DNA of 64,000 nucleotides from Streptomyces sp. V4I2 (GCF_030817655.1 NZ_JAUSZM010000003.1:7502001-7566000), one strand, 5' to 3'; positions 1 to 8,285 are shown, counted from the stretch's first letter. Translations and numbers: made by a program. The notes: generated by a model from the letters alone, not told the origin.

Positions 1-3000
1 GGGAAGCTTCCGGTCTGGCCGGTGGTACCGGCCTGTCGACCTTGGGCGATGCCCCGACGGAGATTGGTCAGCCGGCCGCGTACGTCGTCAGGCGCACGCG
101 AGACCTGCGGACCGGCTTGGTGCTGTTGCTGCTGAGCCGTACCCGGAACGAGGTTCGCCCTGGGCACCCGGCGCGGCAGGCCGGAAGTGGTGACGCCGCC
201 CGCGGCCGGCTGCCGTACGCGCTCTGCCTGCCGGACGAGATCGTCGTTCGGAGAGCTGCGCCAGGAGCTGGCTACGGGACGCTGAGGAGCGGCAGGAGCC
301 TGCGGCTGCTGCTGCGGGGCCGCCGGAGCGGGAGCGGAGCCGTTGCCCTGCTGCCCGTTCTGCTGACCGTGGAACCAGTTGGTCTCGAGCGTGTCGTACA
401 GCGGCGTACGGCCGTCACCGGGACCCGCGGGCGGCAGCGCCTCGGGGTCCTGACGGGCGGGCCGCTGCTGCGGACGCGGCGGGACCGGCGGACGCGGGGC
501 ACCGAAGTCGGCGCCGCCGTTCGTGGAGCCGTTGCCGAAGGCCGGCGCGGGGAACTGGCCGGTGGAGCCGCTGTCGTACGACGGCGGCATCGCGAACTGA
601 CCGGTGGCCGACGGACTCGACGACGCCGCGGAGTTGTTCTGGCCGACCGGGGAGCCGAAGACGTCCGGGCGGACGAAGTGGCCCGAGTCCTGGACGCCGT
701 TGCTGCCGGGACGGGGGAACTGACCCGTGCTCTGGGAGTCGTTGTTCCGGCCGGAGGCCGGTCCACCGGGGCCCTGGCGGCTGTCGCCGCGCGGGATCGC
801 CGGCATCTCCGTGGTCGCGCCCGGGCCCTGCCGGTCGTCGATCCGCGGCATCCGCGAGGTCTGCGCCGCGTCCTGCTCGTCATGGCCGCGCGGGGTGTCG
901 AGCGAGGCCCGCGGCACCGGCGGCTGCGCGTTCTCGTCGCTCCAGCTCGGCACGCGGGGCTGCGGGTTGCCGCCGGGCAGCTCGGCCCGCGGACCGCCGC
1001 GGCCCGGCAGCTGCGGCCGACGACGCCTGCCCTGCGGCTCGTTGCCCGGGTTCGACGGCTGCGCCGACTGCGGCGGCTGCGGCGGTACGGGGGGCCGACC
1101 GCCACCGAAGGCGTCCTGGCCCGGCGCGTTCGTGCCCGTGGCCTGCAGGCCCTGCGGGCCACCCGGAGCCTGACCGCCGAAACCGGCACCGGCCGGAGCG
1201 GGGCGGCCCTGCGGAGGCATACCCGGACCCTGCGGCCCGCGCGGTCCGCCCGGCGCTCCGCCGGGACGACCGCCACCGTCACGTCCGGGCAGCGCTGCGC
1301 GCGGCCCCTGACCGGCGGTGAGCCGGCCACCCGTGGGCGAACCGGCACCGAGCGCACCGGCGCCCGCTCCGGCGGGGGCGCCGCCGAGGGCACCGCCACC
1401 CTGCTGACCACCGCGGCGAGCGGCCGCCACACCGGCGGCCGCGGCGGCGGCGCCGACACCCGCGCCCTGGCCGGGCGTGGGCTGAGGCTTCTTGCCGCCC
1501 TGGGCGACGTCCACGGGCAGCATGACCAGCGCGGTCGTACCACCGGAGTCGGACGGGCGGAGCTGGATGCGGATGCCGTGACGCTGCGACAGCCGGCCGA
1601 CCACGAACAGACCCATGCGGCGGGACACCGACACGTCCACGGTGGGCGGCGAGGCGAGCCGCTCGTTGATCGCGGCGAGGTCCTCGGGGGAGAGGCCGAT
1701 GCCGGTGTCGTGGATCTCGATCAGCACCCGGCCGTCGGGCAGCGCGTGACCGGTGACCTTGACCTTGGTCTGCGGGGAGGAGAACGAGGTCGCGTTCTCC
1801 AGCAGCTCGGCGAGCAGGTGCACGAGGTCGTTGACCACGCGGCCGGCCACTTCGGTGGTCGGTACGGAGGACAGCTCGATGCGCTCGTACTGCTCCACCT
1901 CGGACGCGGCGGCGCGCAGCACGTCGACCAGCGGGACCGGACGGGTCCAGCGGCGGCCGGGCTCCTCACCGGCGAGAACGAGCAGGTTCTCACCGTTACG
2001 GCGCATGCGGGTCGCGAGGTGGTCGAGCTTGAACAGCGAGGACAGCTGGTCCGGGTCGGCCTCGCGGGACTCCAGTTCGGAGATGAGCGACAGCTGGCGC
2101 TGGATCAGACCCTGGGAGCGGCGCGAGAGGTTGGTGAACATCGCGTTGACGTTGCCCCGCAGCAGGGCCTGCTCGGCGGCGAGGCGGACCGCCTCGCGGT
2201 GCACGTCGTCGAAGGCCGCGGCCACCTGGCCGATCTCGTCCCGGGAGTGCACACCGACCGACTCGACGGAGGTGTCGACGTCCTGCGGGTCGGACTCGGA
2301 CAGCTGCTTGACCAGCTCGGGCAGCCGGTCCTGGGCGACCTTGGTGGCGGTCTCCTGGAGGCGGCGCAGCGAGCGGATCATGGACCGGGCGACGACGAAG
2401 GCGCCGACCAGCGAGACGCCGAGCACGAGCAGGATCAGCGCGCCGGAGATGATCGCCTCGCGCTCCGACTGGTTGCGCAGCTCGCGGGCCTTCTGCTCCA
2501 TGTCCTCGAGCAGCGTGTGCTCGATGTTGCCCATCTGCTCGATCTTGGTCGAGCTGTCGTCCACCCAGTCCTTGTACGACCGCTTGTCCAGGTCGGCGAG
2601 ACCACCCGCCGTCCGCAGGGCGCGGCTGGCGTAGGTGTCGGTGGACTGGATGGTCGGGTTGCCCTCTTCGATGGGCTTGAGGAGCTCGGGGGCGTTGTCG
2701 TTGCCGTAGATGCTCCGGAAGCTGGAGAGGTCGGAGTCCTCGCTCTCCAGGGCGCCGTCGGCGTACAGCCGGTCGTTCTCGCTGAGCTTGCCGAAGGTGG
2801 TGTTGCCGACGGGCAGGGCCGCCGCGAGGATCGCGCGCTGGATGGACGCGTACTCCTTGGCGGACGAGAAGGCCGCCAGGGCGCGCGTGCGCTGGATCAT
2901 CTCGGGGTTGCTGGTGGCCTCCGCCATGTCCTGCGAGAGGTCGAGCAGGTGGGTGACGAGGCGGTGGTAGCCCTCGACCGTCTGGGAGGAGTTGTTCTTG

Positions 3001-3656
3001 GTCTCGTAGGCGGCGCTGCGGATCTCCTCGAGACCGTTCAGGTCGCGGATGAGGCCGACGAGGCTCTCGCGGACGCCCTGGAGGTTGCCGTCCTTGCTGG
3101 AGGTGTCGATCTCCTCGGCGGCGTCCTGGAAGGCGGTCCTGGCCTGGTCGGTCTTGTCCCGGACGCCCTTGACCGTGAAGTCGGTGGCGGTCGAGCCGTG
3201 CGCCAGCGGACCGGCCGACTTGTCGCGCTCCTCCTGGAGCGCGGCGGCCAGCTCGGTGGCCTGCTTGGTCATCTCCGTCAGCAGCTTCATGTTGTCGAGC
3301 TGCTGGATGTCGTCCATGGAGTCGTTGATACGCAGCGCACCCAGTGAGGTGGCGGCGACCACCGGGAGTGCGAGCAGCGACACCAGACGCGTGGAGATGC
3401 GCCAGTTGCGCAGGGCTATTCGTGGGCCGGGACCGCTCGCGCCCTTCGGCGGCTTCACGGCCGGCGTGGTCGGAGTGGCGGGGCCGGTCGACGCGGACGC
3501 GCCGGGGCGCCCGGAGCGCTCACCGCCGTCGCCGGACGGGGCCGGGCCCAGGTTCTGGGCGTGCTGGGGCGAGGAGCTGCCGGCCGTCGGGCCAGTCCCG
3601 CCGTGCGGCTCCGGCTCCGCCGAAGCACTGCCATCCCTCTTGAAACGTCCCTGCAC
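1..3656 (-). CDS. cvnA1: Nitrate/nitrite-sensing-domain sensor histidine kinase, cvnA1-like (3' end missing)
   Basis: Membrane sensor kinase; at least 1218 codons are present and no stop is reached at the window edge. The GTG at 3656 is preceded by AGAGG. Order seen: disordered Pro/Gly-rich N-terminus (about 1-80), transmembrane helix (about 85-105), extracytoplasmic helical NIT-like region (about 110-400), second helix GALILLVLGVSLVGAFVVA with HAMP (about 405-460), a DHp-like helix containing LDHLATRMRR, and a GHKL ATPase with N box (LAELLENATSF, near 610), G1 box (DTGIGLS, near 648) and G2 box (RRMGLFVVGRLS). From about residue 720 the protein is a very long Pro/Gly/Gln-rich tail with repeats of SxSTGQF. 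Family knowledge: such kinases head Streptomyces conservons (kinase, roadblock protein, DUF742, small GTPase), which would lie beyond position 1. The symbol rests on remembered synteny with gltX, so it is less certain than the family. Confidence 0.85.
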   Translation of the reverse strand, partial: MQGRFKRDGSASAEPEPHGGTGPTAGSSSPQHAQNLGPAPSGDGGERSGRPGASASTGPATPTTPAVKPPKGASGPGPRIALRNWRISTRLVSLLALPVVAATSLGALRINDSMDDIQQLDNMKLLTEMTKQATELAAALQEERDKSAGPLAHGSTATDFTVKGVRDKTDQARTAFQDAAEEIDTSSKDGNLQGVRESLVGLIRDLNGLEEIRSAAYETKNNSSQTVEGYHRLVTHLLDLSQDMAEATSNPEMIQRTRALAAFSSAKEYASIQRAILAAALPVGNTTFGKLSENDRLYADGALESEDSDLSSFRSIYGNDNAPELLKPIEEGNPTIQSTDTYASRALRTAGGLADLDKRSYKDWVDDSSTKIEQMGNIEHTLLEDMEQKARELRNQSEREAIISGALILLVLGVSLVGAFVVARSMIRSLRRLQETATKVAQDRLPELVKQLSESDPQDVDTSVESVGVHSRDEIGQVAAAFDDVHREAVRLAAEQALLRGNVNAMFTNLSRRSQGLIQRQLSLISELESREADPDQLSSLFKLDHLATRMRRNGENLLVLAGEEPGRRWTRPVPLVDVLRAAASEVEQYERIELSSVPTTEVAGRVVNDLVHLLAELLENATSFSSPQTKVKVTGHALPDGRVLIEIHDTGIGLSPEDLAAINERLASPPTVDVSVSRRMGLFVVGRLSQRHGIRIQLRPSDSGGTTALVMLPVDVAQGGKKPQPTPGQGAGVGAAAAAAGVAAARRGGQQGGGALGGAPAGAGAGALGAGSPTGGRLTAGQGPRAALPGRDGGGRPGGAPGGPRGPQGPGMPPQGRPAPAGAGFGGQAPGGPQGLQATGTNAPGQDAFGGGRPPVPPQPPQSAQPSNPGNEPQGRRRRPQLPGRGGPRAELPGGNPQPRVPSWSDENAQPPVPRASLDTPRGHDEQDAAQTSRMPRIDDRQGPGATTEMPAIPRGDSRQGPGGPASGRNNDSQSTGQFPRPGSNGVQDSGHFVRPDVFGSPVGQNNSAASSSPSATGQFAMPPSYDSGSTGQFPAPAFGNGSTNGGADFGAPRPPVPPRPQQRPARQDPEALPPAGPGDGRTPLYDTLETNWFHGQQNGQQGNGSAPAPAAPQQQPQAPAAPQRPVASSWRSSPNDDLVRQAERVRQPAAGGVTTSGLPRRVPRANLVPGTAQQQQHQAGPQVSRAPDDVRGRLTNLRRGIAQGRQAGTTGQTGSF

Positions 3657-4156
3657 TAGCGTCGCAACCTCTGGACCAGGCGCCCCTCCGCGCGAACGGA
3701 AGGACGGTGTCGGCGTCGTAGGGGGCGCCCTGAAAAACGCCCCCCGTGGTGGTCGTGAGTGACCGGCGCGCTGGTTCTCCCTATCTCGCCGCCGCTCGGC
3801 GCTTCTCTGCGCCCCCTGTGCGCCGGCTCGATCCTGCGGCGGTCCGTGGAATTCCAGCACAGTGCAGGATCTCCAACAAGGGCCATGGGTCAGGCCGTGA
3901 CCTACGTGACACCGCGTGAGTGCCAAGTCACCGGACGTAGAAGTTTATCTCCCCCATACCGGACGTATGCCCGCGAGTCCCCCGGATGTAAGCGGTGTCC
4001 CAGTCGCCATGATCAGGAGCGGAATGGTGGCTTCAGGGGTCTAATGTCCGTTTCGTAGGGGTGAGTTGCTTGTCTGATTTGACCGTTTTACCCCTAGGTG
4101 AGTGAGGAAACTCACACGCCTCTCCTGTGGTCTGTGCGTCCCAGGAGGGGAATTGC
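3657..4156. promoter_or_regulatory. 500-bp divergent intergenic region, AT-richer than surroundings
   Basis: No gene is seen. The region separates the minus-strand kinase from the plus-strand small ORFs and is visibly less GC-rich after about 3900. It holds a direct repeat of ACCGGACGTA (3930-3939 and 3958-3967, 28 bp apart), an inverted repeat TAGGGGT/ACCCCTA (4055-4061 and 4089-4095) and a small dyad GTGAGT/ACTCAC (4097-4102 and 4109-4114). These look like regulator sites or UTR structures for the two divergent units; the factors are unknown. Confidence 0.45.
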
Positions 4157-4273
4157 ATGTTTAGCCTGACGCTTTACAGAGATGGCAAAACAGACAACCC
4201 GCGCCGGTCCAGGGGCTCTTCGGCACCCCGCTCGCCCGGCGCCACGTACAGAACAGGTCTCGTAGAACCGTGA
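4157..4273 (+). CDS. Small ORF (38 aa) coupled to the next small gene, contains NPRR motif
   Basis: Too short for usual gene calling. The ATG is preceded by a strong Shine-Dalgarno AGGAGG about 8 nt upstream (4143-4148), one of the best in the window. The peptide begins MFSLTLYRDGKTDNPRRS and ends in GLVEP. Its TGA stop (4271-4273) overlaps the GTG start of the next ORF (4270-4272), an arrangement typical of translational coupling. The motif TDNPRRS resembles the TANPRRT motif that occurs twice in the downstream protein although the two are in different frames. It could be a leader peptide, a genuine small protein, or the 5' part of a gene split from the next ORF by a frameshift. No family is recognised. 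Confidence 0.45.
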   Translation: MFSLTLYRDGKTDNPRRSRGSSAPRSPGATYRTGLVEP

Positions 4274-4461
4274 AGACGACGATGATGTTCCGCAACACCG
4301 CCAACCCGCGGCGCACGACGCTGGCCCACCTCGAGGACGCCGACGAACTGCAGACCCCGGAGCAGCCGGACCACGCCGTCGCCCTCCCGACCCAGACCGC
4401 CAACCCCCGCCGCACGATCCTGATGGAAGTACCGGCCCAGGCCGGCTCCGCCCAGGAGTAG
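4270..4461 (+). CDS. Small hypothetical protein (63 aa) with duplicated TANPRRT motif
   Basis: Unrecognised small protein. TANPRRTTL at residues 10-18 recurs as TANPRRTIL at residues 43-51, a spacing of 33 residues, joined by an acidic, Pro-containing stretch. There is no signal peptide, membrane segment or cysteine. Start choice is open: GTG at 4270 overlaps the stop of the preceding ORF, and in-frame ATGs follow at 4282 and 4285. The repeat argues for a real coding sequence and against the two overlapping minus-strand frames. The repeat-linker-repeat layout is what one might expect of a small binding protein or of a modified-peptide precursor, but no modifying enzyme is nearby, so this is only a guess. 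Confidence 0.55.
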   Translation: MKTTMMFRNTANPRRTTLAHLEDADELQTPEQPDHAVALPTQTANPRRTILMEVPAQAGSAQE

Positions 4462-4580
4462 ATCACCAAGCCCGACATGGATCAAGGGCGCCCGCCACAA
4501 ATGCGCGAGGCGCCTGCCCCTTACCGCGTTAGCCTGGAGCGTCAGACTCCAGCCAGCTCAGTGAGGGGCGCAAGGATCTC

Positions 4581-5357
4581 GTGCGCATCGCCAGATTCTC
4601 CATCGACGGGAACGTCGCCTTCGGTGCGGTCGAGGGTGACAGGCCGGACGAACTCGTCCTCGACATCATCAAGGGCATCCCGTTCGCGGACTTCGAACTC
4701 TCCGGTACGAAGGTCCCACTGAGCAAGGTCAGGCTGCTGCCGCCGGTGCTCCCCAACAAGGTCGTGGCCTACGGCCGCAACTACGCGGAGCACGCGAAGG
4801 AACTCGGCAACGAGGTGCCCGACGCCCCGTTCGCCTTCTTCAAGCCGTCCACCTCGGTGATCGGCTCCGGCGACGAGATCCAGTACCCCTCCTTCTCCGA
4901 GGACCTCCACCACGAGGCCGAACTGGCCGTCGTCATCGGCCGGATGTGCCGAGAGGTCCCGCGCGAGCGCGTCAAGGACGTCATCCTCGGCTACACCTGC
5001 GCCAACGACATCACCGCCCGCGACGTCCAGAAGCGCGAGAAGCAGTGGGCCAGGGCCAAGGGCTTCGACACGTCCTGCCCGCTCGGCCCCTGGGTGGAGA
5101 CGGACCTCGACCCGTCCGACCTGACCATCCAGCTCACCGTCAACGGCTCGCAGCGCCAGCTCGGCCGCACCAGCGAGATGATCCACTCCATCGAGGATCT
5201 GATCGTCAACATCACCGAGGCCATGACGTTGCTCCCCGGCGACGTGATCCTCACGGGCACCCCGGCAGGCGTCGGACCGCTCACCGTCGGCGACGAGGTC
5301 GCCGTCACCATCGAAGGCATCGGCACTCTCACCAACAAGGTTGTCAAGCGTGGCTAG
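4581..5357 (+). CDS. Fumarylacetoacetate hydrolase (FAH) family protein
   Basis: 258 residues, soluble, from a GTG start. FAH-fold enzymes act on C-C bonds of 2-oxo/2,4-dioxo acids (hydrolysis, decarboxylation or isomerisation) with a divalent metal. The core is clear: GRNYAEHAKELG (about 66-77), KPSTSVIGSGD, the metal-binding pattern EDLHHEAELAVVIGR (about 110-124), GYTCANDITARDVQ, the KGFDTSCPLGPW segment and the C-terminal LLPGDVILTGTPAGVG. It belongs to the broad group annotated as 2-hydroxyhepta-2,4-diene-1,7-dioate isomerase-like or oxaloacetate decarboxylase-like; the exact substrate cannot be read from sequence. The last 8 bases overlap the start of gltX, so the two are probably co-transcribed and translationally coupled. 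Confidence 0.85.
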   Translation: MRIARFSIDGNVAFGAVEGDRPDELVLDIIKGIPFADFELSGTKVPLSKVRLLPPVLPNKVVAYGRNYAEHAKELGNEVPDAPFAFFKPSTSVIGSGDEIQYPSFSEDLHHEAELAVVIGRMCREVPRERVKDVILGYTCANDITARDVQKREKQWARAKGFDTSCPLGPWVETDLDPSDLTIQLTVNGSQRQLGRTSEMIHSIEDLIVNITEAMTLLPGDVILTGTPAGVGPLTVGDEVAVTIEGIGTLTNKVVKRG

Positions 5358-6834
5358 CGCACCCGTCCCCGCCGTCCGAGTACGGTTCTGCCCGTCGCCC
5401 ACCGGTAACCCCCATGTGGGCCTGGTCCGCACCGCCCTGTTCAACTGGGCGTTCGCCCGGCACCACCAGGGCACACTGGTCTTCCGCATCGAGGACACCG
5501 ACGCGGCCCGCGACTCCGAGGAGTCCTACGACCAGCTGCTCGACTCGATGCGCTGGCTGGGCTTCGACTGGGACGAGGGCCCCGAGGTCGGCGGCCCGCA
5601 CGCGCCGTACCGCCAGTCGCAGCGCATGGACCTCTACAAGGAGGTCGCGGACAAGCTCCTGGACGCCGGCCACGCCTACCACTGCTACTGCTCCCAGGAG
5701 GAGCTGGACACCCGCCGCGAGGCCGCCCGCGCCGCCGGCAAGCCGTCCGGCTACGACGGCCACTGCCGCGACCTGAGCGCGGAGCAGGTCGAGGAGTACA
5801 AGGCCCAGGGCCGTACGCCCATCGTCCGCTTCCGCATGCCCGACGAGGCGATCACCTTCACGGACCTGGTCCGCGGCGAGATCACGTACCTGCCGGAGAA
5901 CGTGCCGGACTACGGGATCGTACGAGCCAACGGAGCCCCGCTCTACACGCTCGTGAACCCGGTCGACGACGCGCTGATGGAGATCACGCACGTCCTGCGC
6001 GGCGAGGACCTGCTGTCGTCGACCCCGCGGCAGGTCGCCCTGTACAAGGCCCTGATCGAGCTGGGCGTCGCCCGGCAGATCCCCTCCTTCGGCCACCTGC
6101 CGTACGTGATGGGCGAGGGCAACAAGAAGCTCTCCAAGCGTGACCCGCAGGCCTCGCTCAACATCTACCGCGAGCGCGGCTTCCTCCCGGAGGGCCTGCT
6201 CAACTACCTCTCCCTCCTCGGCTGGTCGCTCTCCGCCGACCAGGACATCTTCACGATCGACGAGATGGTCGCGGCCTTCGACATCGCGGACGTGAACCCC
6301 AACCCGGCGCGCTTCGACCTGAAGAAGTGCGAGGCGATCAACGCCGACCACATCCGGCTGCTCGACGTGAAGGACTTCACCGAGCGCTGCCGCCCGTGGC
6401 TCCAGCCCCCCTTCGCCCCCTGGGCGCCGGAGGCCTTCGACGAGACGAAGTGGCAGGCGATCGCCCCGCACGCCCAGACCCGCCTCAAGGTCCTCTCCGA
6501 GATCACCGACAACGTCGACTTCCTGTTCCTCTCCGAGCCGGTCTTCGACGAGCCGAGCTGGACGAAGGCGATGAAGGAGGGCTCGGACGCCCTGCTCCGC
6601 ACGGCCCGCGAGAAGCTGGAGTCGGCGGACTGGACGTCCCCGGAGTCCCTGAAGGAGGCCGTCCTGGCCGCCGGCGAGGCCCACGGCCTCAAGCTCGGCA
6701 AGGCCCAGGCCCCGGTCCGCGTGGCCGTCACCGGCCGCACCGTCGGCCTGCCCCTCTTCGAGTCCCTGGAGATTCTGGGCAAGGAGAAGACGCTGGCCCG
6801 CGTCGACGCGGCGCTGGCGAGGCTGGCGGCGTAA
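5350..6834 (+). CDS. gltX: Glutamate--tRNA ligase
   Basis: Charges tRNA-Glu with glutamate in the cytoplasm; in actinobacteria a non-discriminating GluRS usually also feeds the Glu-to-Gln transamidation route (family knowledge). 494 residues, the normal length. Class I signatures are seen: the HIGH-like CPSPTGNPHVG near residue 15 and the KMSKS-like KLSKRDP near residue 259, with the GluRS core FRIEDTDAARDSEES between them. I choose the GTG at 5350 (GTG GCT AGC), which overlaps the FAH stop, rather than the TTG 9 bp upstream. Neighbours: a tRNA cluster containing three tRNA-Glu genes lies 1 kb downstream, a sensible functional association. Confidence 0.97.
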   Translation: MASAPVPAVRVRFCPSPTGNPHVGLVRTALFNWAFARHHQGTLVFRIEDTDAARDSEESYDQLLDSMRWLGFDWDEGPEVGGPHAPYRQSQRMDLYKEVADKLLDAGHAYHCYCSQEELDTRREAARAAGKPSGYDGHCRDLSAEQVEEYKAQGRTPIVRFRMPDEAITFTDLVRGEITYLPENVPDYGIVRANGAPLYTLVNPVDDALMEITHVLRGEDLLSSTPRQVALYKALIELGVARQIPSFGHLPYVMGEGNKKLSKRDPQASLNIYRERGFLPEGLLNYLSLLGWSLSADQDIFTIDEMVAAFDIADVNPNPARFDLKKCEAINADHIRLLDVKDFTERCRPWLQPPFAPWAPEAFDETKWQAIAPHAQTRLKVLSEITDNVDFLFLSEPVFDEPSWTKAMKEGSDALLRTAREKLESADWTSPESLKEAVLAAGEAHGLKLGKAQAPVRVAVTGRTVGLPLFESLEILGKEKTLARVDAALARLAA

Positions 6835-6928
6835 CCCGTACGCCCGTGAGGCGCGGCACCCCGTGCGGGGCGCCGCACCTTCGCCGTTCCGCCGGACGGA
6901 CCACCCGGCCCCGGGTTACCGTCGGACC

Positions 6929-7660
6929 ATGAGCATTCGGGCCGTGGTCTGGGACGTCGACGACACCCTCTTCGACTACACCGCGGCCGACCGCGTCGGC
7001 ATGCGCGTCCACCTCGCGGCCGAGGGGCTGCTCGACTCGTACGACAGTGTCGAGCAGGCCATCGTGCGGTGGCGGGAGATCACGGACCGGCAGTGGGCGC
7101 GGTTCGCGGCGGGGGAGCTGACCTTCCAGGGGCAGCGCCGGGACCGCGTACGGGTGTTCCTGGGCGAGGAGCTGAGCGACGCCGACGCGGACGCGTGGTT
7201 CGGGCGGTACGTCGCGCACTACGAGACCGCCTGGGCCCTCTTCCCGGACGTCCTGCCCGTCCTGGACGCCCTTGCCGCCAGCCACCGCCACGGCGTGCTC
7301 TCCAACTCCAGCATCCGCGTCCAGGACCGCAAGCTGCGCGTCCTCGGTGTGCACGACCGCTTCGAGGTCATCCTGTGCGCGGCGGAGCTCGGCGTCTCCA
7401 AGCCCGAGGCCGGCGCCTTCCTGGCCGCCTGCGACGCCCTGAAGCTGGCCCCGCACCAAGTGGCGTACGTCGGTGACCACCCGGAGATCGACGGGCGCGG
7501 TGCCGCCGACGCCAGACTGCTGTCGGTCTGGATCGACCGCGAGGGTGTGCACACCGTCGGTGACGCTCCCGGCGGGCCGCACCGGATCGCCTCGCTCGCC
7601 GAACTCCCCGCCGTCCTCGGCGCGGATACCCGTTTTGGAGCCCCGTCCACCTTCGGGTAA
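6929..7660 (+). CDS. HAD-superfamily hydrolase
   Basis: 243 residues, predicted cytosolic phosphatase-type hydrolase. Motif I is WDVDDTLFDY (nucleophile and acid/base Asp), motif II is VLSNSS (about residue 119), and motif III/IV is SKPEAGAF followed by VGDHPEIDGRG. The helical cap between residues about 18 and 95 makes it a C1-type HAD of the haloacid-dehalogenase/phosphoglycolate-phosphatase-like group; substrate unknown. The ATG at 6929 precedes the first hydrophobic strand (IRAVVWDVDD); longer in-frame starts would add an implausible Pro/Arg-rich leader. Its last codons overlap the putative promoter of the tRNA cluster. Confidence 0.88.
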   Translation: MSIRAVVWDVDDTLFDYTAADRVGMRVHLAAEGLLDSYDSVEQAIVRWREITDRQWARFAAGELTFQGQRRDRVRVFLGEELSDADADAWFGRYVAHYETAWALFPDVLPVLDALAASHRHGVLSNSSIRVQDRKLRVLGVHDRFEVILCAAELGVSKPEAGAFLAACDALKLAPHQVAYVGDHPEIDGRGAADARLLSVWIDREGVHTVGDAPGGPHRIASLAELPAVLGADTRFGAPSTFG

Positions 7661-7663
7661 TGT
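7635..7663 (+). promoter_or_regulatory. Putative vegetative promoter of the tRNA cluster
   Basis: TTGGAG (7635-7640), a 17-bp spacer, then TAATGT (7658-7663): the best match to the Streptomyces HrdB-type consensus seen in the window. It overlaps the stop codon of the HAD gene and would start transcription near 7670, about 80 nt before the first tRNA. Confidence 0.5.
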
Positions 7664-7751
7664 TCTTCCTGCGCCGCCGGGGAGCGGGCCGAAAGGCCGG
7701 AACCCGGGGGAGCACACTAGAACAAGATCCCCTCAGGGGCTTGAGTTCCAG

Positions 7752-7823
7752 TGGCCTATGGTGTAATTGGCAGCACGACGGTTTCTGGTTCCGTTAGTCT
7801 TGGTTCGAGTCCAGGTAGGCCAG
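7752..7823 (+). tRNA. tRNA-Gln (CTG), copy 1
   Basis: 72-nt cloverleaf. Acceptor arms TGGCCTA/TAGGCCA pair perfectly with discriminator G at 7823. D-loop contains GTGTAATTGGCAG; the anticodon loop carries CTG in TTTCTGGT; the T arm is TTGGTTCGAGTCCAG. No CCA is encoded. It has a T:T opposition at the bottom of the anticodon stem, unlike copy 2. Confidence 0.95.
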
Positions 7824-7865
7824 CTCGCAGAGCTCATCTGCAACAGCGGGGATCATCTCCGCGAA

Positions 7866-7938
7866 GCCCCCGTTGTGTAGCGGCCTAGCACGCTGCCCTC
7901 TCAAGGCAGTAGCGCCGGTTCGAATCCGGTCGGGGGTA
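7866..7938 (+). tRNA. tRNA-Glu (CTC), copy 1
   Basis: 73 nt. Acceptor GCCCCCG/CGGGGGT (G1:U72 wobble), discriminator A, T arm CCGGTTCGAATCCGG, anticodon CTC in the loop CTCTCAA. The anticodon stem is CTGCC/GGCAG, differing from copies 2 and 3 by a compensated pair. CCA not encoded. Confidence 0.96.
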
Positions 7939-7966
7939 CGGATCCTGGTTCTCCGGGATCACTAGG

Positions 7967-8039
7967 GCCCCCGTTGTGTAGCGGCCTAGCACGCCGCCCT
8001 CTCAAGGCGGTAGCGCCGGTTCGAATCCGGTCGGGGGTA
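7967..8039 (+). tRNA. tRNA-Glu (CTC), copy 2
   Basis: 73 nt, same cloverleaf as copy 1 but with anticodon stem CCGCC/GGCGG. Identical to copy 3. Confidence 0.96.
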
Positions 8040-8074
8040 CTGCCCGGTCTAAACCACACTGGTTTAAACCACAT

Positions 8075-8146
8075 TGGTCTATGGTGTAATTGGCAACACT
8101 ACGGTTTCTGGTACCGTCATTCTTGGTTCGAGTCCAGGTAGACCAG
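8075..8146 (+). tRNA. tRNA-Gln (CTG), copy 2
   Basis: 72 nt. Acceptor TGGTCTA/TAGACCA, a compensated C:G to T:A change relative to copy 1; anticodon CTG; anticodon stem ACGGT/ACCGT fully paired; T arm TTGGTTCGAGTCCAG. CCA not encoded. Confidence 0.95.
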
Positions 8147-8174
8147 CTCCGACCTGCGGAAACGCAGAGTCCAG

Positions 8175-8247
8175 GCCCCCGTTGTGTAGCGGCCTAGCAC
8201 GCCGCCCTCTCAAGGCGGTAGCGCCGGTTCGAATCCGGTCGGGGGTA
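8175..8247 (+). tRNA. tRNA-Glu (CTC), copy 3
   Basis: 73 nt, identical to copy 2. Last gene of the cluster; a strong hairpin follows within 10 nt. Confidence 0.96.
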
Positions 8248-8253
8248 CGAGTT

Positions 8254-8285
8254 CCAAGGGCCTTCACTTCGGTGAGGGCCCTTGG
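8254..8285. terminator. Terminator hairpin between tRNA cluster and merR-type gene
   Basis: CCAAGGGCC (8254-8262) pairs with GGCCCTTGG (8277-8285), continued by TTCAC/GTGAG and closed by a TTCG tetraloop, giving a stem of about 14 bp. It lies between convergent units and can serve both. Confidence 0.75.

Noticed and set aside
42..3347. Long plus-strand open frame of 1101 codons
   Set aside because: Exact antisense of the sensor kinase. Its protein is Arg/Gly/Leu-biased with no domain, while the minus strand shows full histidine-kinase motifs.
4161..4500. Two overlapping minus-strand frames of about 105 codons
   Set aside because: They lie antisense to the small ORFs; they show no repeat, motif or ribosome binding site, whereas the plus strand has a duplicated NPRR motif and a strong Shine-Dalgarno.
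7860..8250. Repeated 73-bp units resembling a CRISPR or tandem repeat
   Set aside because: The units are tRNA-Glu genes with complete cloverleafs; spacing and spacers are irregular.
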